Source: CAYVLI01 sp964452105 [NCBI: uncultured Nitrospinota bacterium] (GTDB lineage: Bacteria > JAUXIQ01). From it: a stretch of 8,172 nucleotides of DNA. A program made the position numbers and the translations under genes. The notes beneath the pieces were generated by a model. The model was not told where the DNA came from and did no database searches. It saw only the letters and a list, made by a program, of their open reading frames with translations. The stretch spans positions 2,068-10,239 of the forward strand of contig CAYVLI010000064.1 in assembly GCA_964452105.1 (NCBI GenBank), read 5' to 3'. Positions 1-6,719 of this stretch are shown piece after piece; positions within the stretch are counted from its first letter, which is position 1; every line of letters starts with the position of its first letter.

Positions 1-1237
1 CCGCCGCCATCCTGTTTCTGCGCAGAGCCGCGGCCAGCTCCGCCATATCGCAGAGCATGTCTTTCAGATGCCAGAAGCCATTTTCAGCTTCCTGTGCATC
101 TCCGGAAATCAGCCGGTTGGCTATGGTATAAGTCAGGCGGGCATTACTTTTAATGACGCTGTTGCAGATGCGGTGGTTGCGTATCTCGCCTTCGGGCGTC
201 AGTTCCATTAAAGCGCTTACGGTAAGACGGTCCACCTCCGGGTTAAGGCTGCATATATTGTTTGAAAGCTGAAATGGAAGCATCGGTATGACCCGATCGG
301 GGAAATAGACGCTGTTACCCCTTTTCAGCGCTTCACGGTCAAGCGCGCTCCCGGGGGAAACGTAATGGCTCACGTCCGCTATGTGCACCCCCAGCAGCAG
401 ATGGCCGTTATTGAGCTTCTTCAGGGAAACGGCATCATCGAAGTCGCGCGCGTGCTCACCGTCTATGGTAAATATTATCTCCTGCCGAAAATCTTCCCTC
501 CCGGCCAGATGCTCCTCGCTCACCTTCATCGGGCACTGCTCGGCCTCATCCACGACCTCCTGCGGGAACTCATGAGGGATGCCGTATTTATGTATTATTA
601 CTTGAATTTCGATGCCTTCCTGCTGCGGCTTGCCCAGCACCTCCACTATCTTCCCCTGCGGCATCCTGCCCTCCCGGGGAAATTCTGTTATTTGCGCCAG
701 AACTACATCTCCCTTCCTCGCCCTTCCCCTGTCCTTATGCGGTATATAGATTTGGTGCCTGATTTTCCGCTCGGCCGGGATAACCCGGGCGACTTTTCCA
801 ACGGTCTCGTAGTAGCCGACCACTTCCTCATTAGCCCGTTCGATTACTCTGATTACACGCCCCTCCAACCGGCCGCCCCGTTTATGAGCGATCACTTCTA
901 CTTCGACCCTGTCTCCATGCATGGCGTCGGCCATATTCTCTGCGCGGACGTACACGTCCTCCGTAACCCCATCATCAGCTTCCACGAAACCGTATCCCTG
1001 CGGCTTGCCGTGCAGCTTCCCGGCGATTCTCCCTGAAGCAGAAGGAAGCCCGTACTTTCCGTCGGGTCTCTTTTGAATCGACCCCTCAGCCGATAGTTTC
1101 TTGAGCATCCGGCGCAGGGACTTCCTCTCCCTCGCCGATACGCCCAGCCGACGGCTAATTTCGCTCGAGGAAAGCCAGGGACGCCTGGAGTTCCCGATAG
1201 CATCCAATATCTTTTTATCGTTCAGGGTGTCATTCAT
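1..1237 (-). CDS. rnr: Ribonuclease R (VacB/RNase II family), C-terminal part cut off by the window edge
   Basis: This gene encodes a processive, hydrolytic 3'-to-5' exoribonuclease that degrades structured RNA in the cytoplasm. It reads open from an ATG at 1237 to the left edge, giving 412 residues; full-length family members usually run to about 700-800. Residues 1-64 look like the N-terminal winged-helix domain (LSSSEISRRLGVS at 22-34). A cold-shock/OB domain follows at about 68-135, with KPQGYGFV at 78-85. The RNB catalytic domain starts near 250. Its metal-binding motif is IDGEHARDFDD at 258-268, giving Asp259, Asp265, Asp267 and Asp268, which align with E. coli Asp272, 278, 280 and 281. 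VHIADVSHYV (284-293) and SVYFPDRVIPMLP (309-321) are further RNB signatures. The rest of RNB and the expected S1 domain lie outside the window. The fourth motif position after Asp259 is Ala263, preceded by His262 where Asp is usual. The start lies 24 bases after the upstream stop, with only a weak TGGA-like ribosome site; an in-frame TTG at 1243 is a less likely start. Family assignment is near certain. Confidence 0.95.
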   Translation of the reverse strand, partial: MNDTLNDKKILDAIGNSRRPWLSSSEISRRLGVSARERKSLRRMLKKLSAEGSIQKRPDGKYGLPSASGRIAGKLHGKPQGYGFVEADDGVTEDVYVRAENMADAMHGDRVEVEVIAHKRGGRLEGRVIRVIERANEEVVGYYETVGKVARVIPAERKIRHQIYIPHKDRGRARKGDVVLAQITEFPREGRMPQGKIVEVLGKPQQEGIEIQVIIHKYGIPHEFPQEVVDEAEQCPMKVSEEHLAGREDFRQEIIFTIDGEHARDFDDAVSLKKLNNGHLLLGVHIADVSHYVSPGSALDREALKRGNSVYFPDRVIPMLPFQLSNNICSLNPEVDRLTVSALMELTPEGEIRNHRICNSVIKSNARLTYTIANRLISGDAQEAENGFWHLKDMLCDMAELAAALRRNRMAA

Positions 1238-1261
1238 ATCCAAATCCAGAAGAACAAACGG

Positions 1262-3934
1262 TTATGCGCTCAGAGTGGCGCTGATCCTGAGCAGTTTATC
1301 TTCGGCGCTTTCCACGACATCAAACCCTAACTCACGAGCCAGGGCAATCATCTGTTTATTCTCCGGCAGAGCCAGTCCCCACAAAGTTTTAATACCCATT
1401 TCCTTTGCAACCACTATGAGTTGCTCCATCAAGGCTGCGCCCATCCCCTTATCCTGCCAGTCATCGGCCACTACAACTGCAAACTCGGCCTCCTCCAGGT
1501 CAGGGTCAGCCATTAAACGGGCCACTCCCAATATTTTCTCCTCAGGATGAGCGGCAGGCATGGCCACAAGGGCCATATCACGATCGTAGTCGAGCTGCGT
1601 GAAACGAGCCAGCATCTTGGAGGATAACTGTCTTATGGGGCTGAGGAACCTGAACATAATACTCCTCTTAGACAAGGAGTTGAACAGTTCCAACAGAAGC
1701 GGCCCATCCTCCGGCTTTATGGGTCGGATAAAAACCTCAACACCTTTCCTCACTATCAGGTTCGTCTCATACTGGTTGGGGTAAGGGCTGATAACAAGAT
1801 GCATGGGCGACCTTACGTCTGAGGTTCGAAGAATTACTCTGGCATCGACCGCACAGGCATCATCTTTCGTTAAAAAAAGAGGATTGATGTCCAGTTCGAC
1901 AATCTCAGGGAAGTCTGTTACCAGTTGCGACAGGGATACAAGAATCTCTTCCAGCAGCTTCAGGTTCGCGGGCGGCCTGTTTCGATACCCTTTAAGCAGC
2001 TGGTAAACCCTTGTGCTCTCGATGAGATTGCGTGCCAGCAGCCGGTTTAGAGGCGGGAGAGCAATGGCCTGATCCTTCAGCACTTCCGTCATTATTCCTC
2101 CCATACCGAAGAGCACCACCGGGCCGAAGATATTATCCATCTTGCTGCCCAAGATAAGTTCATAATCCGGACGTTTCATCATAGGCTGAATCGTTACCCC
2201 CGAAAGCCGGGCGTCCGGCGCGTAAGCCGCCACGTCTTCCATGACCCTCGTAAAAGCCTCTTCGACCTCCTTACGGTTGTGTAGATTAAGCTGGATTCCA
2301 TTGGCATCCGTCTTATGAACGATATCGCGAGAATATATTTTCATGGCCACCGGATAGCCCATATCATCAGCCATACTCGCCGCTTCCTCCTGCGAACCTG
2401 CCACCTCGGTCCTGTTAACAGGTATGCCGTACGCCGAAAACAGCGCCTTGGACTCCACCTCGGTGAGAAGAGTCTCGCTGCTCCTTAATGCATAACGGAT
2501 AATCCCCCTGGCCCTGGAAGTATCAAAGTTCAAAGCACGGGGCAGCTTTGGCGGCAACTGTTGAAGGGATTCGAGGTTCCGGGCATAAGAATGAATGTAC
2601 ATGAAGGCTTCAATTGCTCGTTCAGGGGTTTCGTAAGTAGGTATGCCCGCCTGGTTAAATATCTGCCGCCCTTTATCTACACCTTCTCCTCCCATCCAGA
2701 CGGCAAAAACCGGATACGGCCTATCCTTCAGCACTTCCACGAGAGATGCAGCCACCTCGGCCGCATCACTTATTGCCTGCGGCACGAAGATTACCACCAG
2801 CCCATCCACTTCAGGGGCGGAGACACACACTTCGACAGCCCGCCTGTATCTCTCGGGAGATGCGTCCCCCAGGATGTCCACGGGGTTGGTCCTGTTCCAG
2901 AAAGGAGGGAGAAAATCATCCAGTTTTGCCAGGGTCTCCTCGCTCAGAGAGACCGGTTCAAGGCCCAGTAAAGACAGCGCATCCGCGGCCATCACTCCCG
3001 GACCACCGGCATTGGTGATAATCGACAGCCCCGGGCCCCTCGGTACAGGCTGCTTTGCTAAAAGCTCGGCGCAATCGAAGAGTTCCTCTATGGTATCTAC
3101 GCGGACGATACCCGCTCTCTTGAAAGCTGCATCGTAAACGGTATCCACCCCGGCGATTGCGCCGGTGTGCGATGCCGCCATCTTGGCGCCGGCGGCGCTT
3201 CTCCCGGATTTCAGCACGACTATGGGCTTGATACGAGACACCGCACGTGCGGCGCTCATAAATTTCCGCGTATTGTTCACGCTTTCTATGTACATAACAA
3301 TGCTGCTGACTTCCGGGTCGTCGCCAAAGTAATCTATCAAGTCGCCGAAGTCCACATCCAGCATATCCCCGACGCTCACGAAGTGACTGAAACCTGTACG
3401 CTCCCTCAGCGAACGGTCAAGGATGGCCGTGCACAGAGCGCCGCTCTGGGAAATGAAGGCCAGCTTCCCTGGCAGAGGCCTTCCGTCCGCAAACGATGCG
3501 AAAAGTTTGGACCCGGAGGTTAACACCCCTACACAGTTGGGACCAATAACTCGAATGTGCCCTCTATCGGCCTCTCTCTTTATCTCCGCTTCTATCTCGA
3601 GGCCTCTGTCACCAATCTCCTTACCCCCTGCAGATATGATTATGGCTCCCTGGACCTCCGCCTCAGCAGATTCTTTGATAATAGCCGGTATGGTGGAAAT
3701 CGGCGTAGCAATGACCACCAGGTCAACATGTTCTCCGACATCTTTTATGGAAGGATAGGTGGCGAGTCCGCACATCTCCCGGTGTCCGGGATTGATCGGA
3801 TAAAGCTTGCCCGGGTAGCCCCCTTCTATGATATTATTCAGCAGAGCGTAGCCTACCGTATGCTCTCTTTCGCTTGCGCCGACAACGGCCACGGAGGCGG
3901 GATTAAAAATCTTATCAAGATTATAGATACTCAT
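1262..3934 (-). CDS. ADP-forming acyl-CoA (acetyl-CoA) synthetase fused to a GNAT acetyltransferase, Pat/PatZ-like
   Basis: This is a bifunctional fusion protein with the architecture of the lysine acetyltransferase Pat (YfiQ/PatZ). Numbering is from an upstream ATG at 3949 (895 residues); from the preferred ATG at 3934 it is 890, against about 886 for E. coli PatZ. A CoA-binding Rossmann domain covers about 12-140 (VAVVGAS at 20-26). Succinyl-CoA-ligase-like domains cover about 155-460, with SHTGAIAG at 260-267 placing His261 at the phospho-histidine site. An ATP-grasp domain covers about 490-710, with IVHKTD at 543-548 placing His545 at the second histidine known from archaeal ADP-forming acetyl-CoA synthetases. 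A GNAT domain covers about 738-890, with an acetyl-CoA loop Q832-D-K-G-M-G837 and AEFAVVV at 821-827, whose Glu822 probably matches the catalytic Glu of Salmonella Pat. Known roles of the family are acyl-CoA plus ADP and phosphate conversion to acid plus ATP, or lysine acetylation; which applies here is inference. It lies about 96 bases after polA and 24 bases before rnr. Confidence 0.93.
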   Translation of the reverse strand: MSIYNLDKIFNPASVAVVGASEREHTVGYALLNNIIEGGYPGKLYPINPGHREMCGLATYPSIKDVGEHVDLVVIATPISTIPAIIKESAEAEVQGAIIISAGGKEIGDRGLEIEAEIKREADRGHIRVIGPNCVGVLTSGSKLFASFADGRPLPGKLAFISQSGALCTAILDRSLRERTGFSHFVSVGDMLDVDFGDLIDYFGDDPEVSSIVMYIESVNNTRKFMSAARAVSRIKPIVVLKSGRSAAGAKMAASHTGAIAGVDTVYDAAFKRAGIVRVDTIEELFDCAELLAKQPVPRGPGLSIITNAGGPGVMAADALSLLGLEPVSLSEETLAKLDDFLPPFWNRTNPVDILGDASPERYRRAVEVCVSAPEVDGLVVIFVPQAISDAAEVAASLVEVLKDRPYPVFAVWMGGEGVDKGRQIFNQAGIPTYETPERAIEAFMYIHSYARNLESLQQLPPKLPRALNFDTSRARGIIRYALRSSETLLTEVESKALFSAYGIPVNRTEVAGSQEEAASMADDMGYPVAMKIYSRDIVHKTDANGIQLNLHNRKEVEEAFTRVMEDVAAYAPDARLSGVTIQPMMKRPDYELILGSKMDNIFGPVVLFGMGGIMTEVLKDQAIALPPLNRLLARNLIESTRVYQLLKGYRNRPPANLKLLEEILVSLSQLVTDFPEIVELDINPLFLTKDDACAVDARVILRTSDVRSPMHLVISPYPNQYETNLIVRKGVEVFIRPIKPEDGPLLLELFNSLSKRSIMFRFLSPIRQLSSKMLARFTQLDYDRDMALVAMPAAHPEEKILGVARLMADPDLEEAEFAVVVADDWQDKGMGAALMEQLIVVAKEMGIKTLWGLALPENKQMIALARELGFDVVESAEDKLLRISATLSA

Positions 3935-3942
3935 GACGGCTT

Positions 3943-3947
3943 CTCCC
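3943..3947 (-). promoter_or_regulatory. Ribosome binding site (GGGAG) that decides the synthetase-GNAT start
   Basis: On the minus strand GGGAG lies eight bases before the ATG at 3934, a good Shine-Dalgarno match and spacing. The competing upstream ATG at 3949 overlaps this site and has no purine-rich site of its own: the bases before it read TTTATCATTA. The protein from 3934 begins MSIYNLDKIFNPASV, which fits the usual family start just before the CoA-binding domain. The five extra residues (MGEAV) from 3949 are therefore probably untranslated leader. Confidence 0.7.
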
Positions 3948-4030
3948 ATTTAATGATAAATCGACCCCTCAGAGTAATCACCATAGTCTTGAATGAAGAT
4001 TCTTGCTATCGGACTGGATAAAAAGGAAAT

Positions 4031-6706
4031 TTAATGAGCATCATTCCAGTTGAGACCGGTATGCACGTCGACAACGATGGGCACATTCAATTCGAACACC
4101 CCCTCCATCTCTTCCTTTACCAGCGCCTTCATGGTCTCCTCTTCTTCCAGGGGCAGCTCGAACACCAACTCGTCGTGGACCTGAAGCACCATCCCGGCTC
4201 GCAGCCCCTCCTCGTTCATGCGCCGGTGGCAGTTGATCATGGCCAGCTTGATCATGTCAGCGGCGGAACCCTGAATGGGAGTATTGATGGCTATTCGCTC
4301 CGCAGTGCTGCGGACGTTATGGTTTTTGTCCTGCAATCCGGGAATGTACCTTCTCCTGTTGAGTATGGTGGTAACGTAGCCGTCATTGTGAGCCCTGGCG
4401 ATGGTTTCCTCCATGAAGTCCTTAACCCTGCTGTAGGCCCCGAAGTAATTTTCTATGAACTCCCTGGCAATACTCTCCGATATTTGCAGTTCTCGCGCAA
4501 GGCGAAAATGGCTCATGCCATAAAGGAGACCGAAGTTCACCGCCTTGGCCATGCGCCTCTGCTCTGGATTAACCTGGTCTATGGGAACACCGAAAACCTG
4601 TGAAGCGGTGCGGGCATGTATGTCCTCCCGGTTGTGAAAAGAATTAATGAGCGCTTCGTCCCGGGCCAGGTGCGCCAGAATCCTCAATTCTATCTGGGAA
4701 TAGTCTGAGGACAGAAGTATGTTTCCAGGCTCGGCCACGAAGGCCTTCCTTATTTCGCGGCCCAGTTCCGTGCGGATGGGGATGTTCTGAAGGTTGGGGT
4801 CGCTGCTGGAGAGACGCCCGGTAGCGGTAACAGTTTGGTTAAAAGAAGTATGGATTCTTCCCGTATCGGGGTTCACCAGCCCGGGCAGCGTATCCGCATA
4901 AGTCGATTTCAGTTTGGCCAACTGCCTGTACTCCAGTATCTCCGCAGGGAGGGGATGCTCCGAAGCCAGCCTTTCCAGGACAGATACGTCGGTGGAGGGA
5001 CCGGTTTTCGTCCTCTTCGTCGGTTTCAGCTTCAGCTCATCGAAAAGCACCTCTCGCAACTGCAGCGGAGAGTTTATGTTAAACTCCCGGCCGGCTATCT
5101 CATAGATGCGGTTCATCGAATGTTGAAGCTGCTCCTCGAGATGGTCGGACAGTTGCGCAAGCAGATTCGCATCCACCTTTACGCCATTCATCTCCACTGC
5201 GGCAAGCACTTCGATGAGGGGAAGCTCCACCTCGTAAAACAGCCCTTCCAGGGCCAGCTCGCTCAGCTTTGGCGCCAGAACATGAGTCAATCTGAGGGCG
5301 ATATCCGAATCCTCGCAGGAATATTCTGCGGCCTCATCCACCCCCACCTCGTTGAAGCCCTTCTGCTTCACCCCGGCGCCTGCAACCTCCTTGTAGGTGA
5401 TCATCCTATAGTTAAGATGATCCAGGGCGATGTCTGACAGTTTGTGGCCGCGCCTGGACGGATTGAGCAGGTAAGAAGCCACCATAGTATCGAAGTCCAG
5501 CCCCTTAAGCGCCACACCTTCCCGATGGAGCACTATCATGTCATACTTTATGTTTTGACCGCATTTCTTCAGCGACTCTTCTTCAAGAACAGGTTTAAGC
5601 GTCTCCAGCACCAGCTTCTTGTCCAGTTGCTCTGGCGCGCCGGGATAATCGTGCGCCACCGGAACATAGAACGCTTCCCCCTCCTCCACTGCCACGGATA
5701 TGCCCACCATGGAAGCGCGCATGGGCTCCTTATGCGTGGTCTCCAGGTCCAGGCTGATAACAGGAGCCGCTTCCAGCTTCTCCCTCAATTTTCGCAACTC
5801 TTGCTCGTTCAGGACTACTTTATAGCTCTTCGACTCACTATTGCTGGAGGAAACCACGTCCTGGAGCAGGCTGGTGAACTCGAGCTCCCTGAAGAGCTTC
5901 ACCACCTCCTCGGTGTCCACCTCCCCCCAAAACAGCTGGTCCACTTCCAGGCCGGCAGGAACGTCCATTTTCAAAGTGACCAACTCCCTGCTCAACCGAG
6001 CCTGCTCGGCATACTCCTGGAGCTTATTTTTCACCTTTTCCCTTGCGACCTCATCCACATTGCTCAGGAGGTTCTCAATGTCATGAAACTCCTTGATAAG
6101 CTCAATGGCCGTCTTTTCACCTATGCCGGGCACTCCGGGGACATTGTCTATCTTGTCTCCCATTAGTCCGAAAATTTCCTTTAATTGACTCGGTTCCACG
6201 CCATATTTCTCCCTGACCGCCTTCACGTCATACACCCTGTTTTTCAATGTATCCAGAATCCTGACATTGGGCGTGATCAACTGGAAAAGGTCCTTGTCTC
6301 CCGAAAGTATGGTGACCTGATAGTCCTTCTCTTCCGCTCTCCCGCTCAGGGTTCCTATTATGTCGTCCGCTTCGTAGCCGGGCATGTTGAGAGTGGGAAT
6401 CCGAAAGGCTTCCACCAGCTTTTGAATGTAAGGCCACTGTGGAACGAGAGCTTCGGGCATGGGAGGACGGTTTGCCTTGTATTCCGGGTATTCCTTGTGG
6501 CGGAAGGTCGGTTCAGGAGTATCGAAAGCGATGGCCAGTAAGTCCGGCTTCTCTTCTTTGAGAACCTTCAGCAGCATCTGGGCGAAGCCGTACACTGCGT
6601 TGGTGGGCAGCCCCCGGGACGTTCGAAGGCCGCTCCTTATTGCGTAAAAAGCTCGGTAAACATAAGAGGCGCCATCAATGAGGTATAACCTTTTGCTTTC
6701 AGGCAT
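4031..6706 (-). CDS. polA: DNA polymerase I, with 5' nuclease, 3'-5' exonuclease and polymerase domains
   Basis: This 891-residue protein is a full-length family A polymerase that processes Okazaki fragments and fills repair gaps. The 5' nuclease domain covers about 1-290: Asp11, FDTPEPTFRHKEYPEYKANR at 61-80, YEADD at 111-115, SGDKD at 135-139, GDKIDN at 183-188, then a helix-hairpin-helix (GVPGIGEKTA, 191-200). The 3'-5' exonuclease domain covers about 295-480 and keeps DLE at 320-322 (Asp320, Glu322), NIKYD with Asp389, and YSCED with Tyr462 and Asp466, so proofreading looks intact. The polymerase domain follows: motif A SSDYSQIELR with Asp668; motif B R717, K721, F725, Y729 in the O helix; motif C LQVHDELVFE with His844, Asp845 and Glu846. 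Phe725 is at the position of Phe762 in E. coli and Phe667 in Taq. The ATG at 6706 lies 13 bases after the ClC stop, with AGG seven bases before it, so translation is probably coupled to the upstream gene. Confidence 0.98.
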   Translation of the reverse strand: MPESKRLYLIDGASYVYRAFYAIRSGLRTSRGLPTNAVYGFAQMLLKVLKEEKPDLLAIAFDTPEPTFRHKEYPEYKANRPPMPEALVPQWPYIQKLVEAFRIPTLNMPGYEADDIIGTLSGRAEEKDYQVTILSGDKDLFQLITPNVRILDTLKNRVYDVKAVREKYGVEPSQLKEIFGLMGDKIDNVPGVPGIGEKTAIELIKEFHDIENLLSNVDEVAREKVKNKLQEYAEQARLSRELVTLKMDVPAGLEVDQLFWGEVDTEEVVKLFRELEFTSLLQDVVSSSNSESKSYKVVLNEQELRKLREKLEAAPVISLDLETTHKEPMRASMVGISVAVEEGEAFYVPVAHDYPGAPEQLDKKLVLETLKPVLEEESLKKCGQNIKYDMIVLHREGVALKGLDFDTMVASYLLNPSRRGHKLSDIALDHLNYRMITYKEVAGAGVKQKGFNEVGVDEAAEYSCEDSDIALRLTHVLAPKLSELALEGLFYEVELPLIEVLAAVEMNGVKVDANLLAQLSDHLEEQLQHSMNRIYEIAGREFNINSPLQLREVLFDELKLKPTKRTKTGPSTDVSVLERLASEHPLPAEILEYRQLAKLKSTYADTLPGLVNPDTGRIHTSFNQTVTATGRLSSSDPNLQNIPIRTELGREIRKAFVAEPGNILLSSDYSQIELRILAHLARDEALINSFHNREDIHARTASQVFGVPIDQVNPEQRRMAKAVNFGLLYGMSHFRLARELQISESIAREFIENYFGAYSRVKDFMEETIARAHNDGYVTTILNRRRYIPGLQDKNHNVRSTAERIAINTPIQGSAADMIKLAMINCHRRMNEEGLRAGMVLQVHDELVFELPLEEEETMKALVKEEMEGVFELNVPIVVDVHTGLNWNDAH

Positions 6707-6719
6707 AAGAATACCTAAC

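Noticed and set aside
365-1036. A 223-codon open frame on the plus strand
   Set aside because: It is antisense to rnr, which carries clear RNase R motifs in this stretch. The translated product shows no domain.
1076-1089. A 14-base match, AATCGACCCCTCAG, at 1076-1089 and 3959-3972
   Set aside because: One copy lies inside rnr coding sequence and the other in the spacer after polA. There are no further copies or flanking similarity, so chance is the simplest explanation.
3953-3981. Possible promoter on the minus strand before the synthetase-GNAT gene: TATCAT (3958-3953) with GTGATT (3981-3976) 17 bases upstream
   Set aside because: The -10-like box matches five of six bases but the -35-like box only three of six. 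A match this weak is expected by chance in A+T-rich spacer, so I do not list it as a feature. Start-site mapping would decide.
3950-4030. Search for a terminator between polA and the synthetase-GNAT gene
   Set aside because: I found no G+C-rich hairpin followed by a T run on the minus strand. The only symmetry, around CTTCATTCAAG, is short and imperfect.
5444-6166. A 240-codon open frame on the plus strand
   Set aside because: It lies wholly antisense to polA, whose protein is intact across the region. The translation is rich in His, Leu and Gln with no recognisable domain, typical of an antisense shadow.
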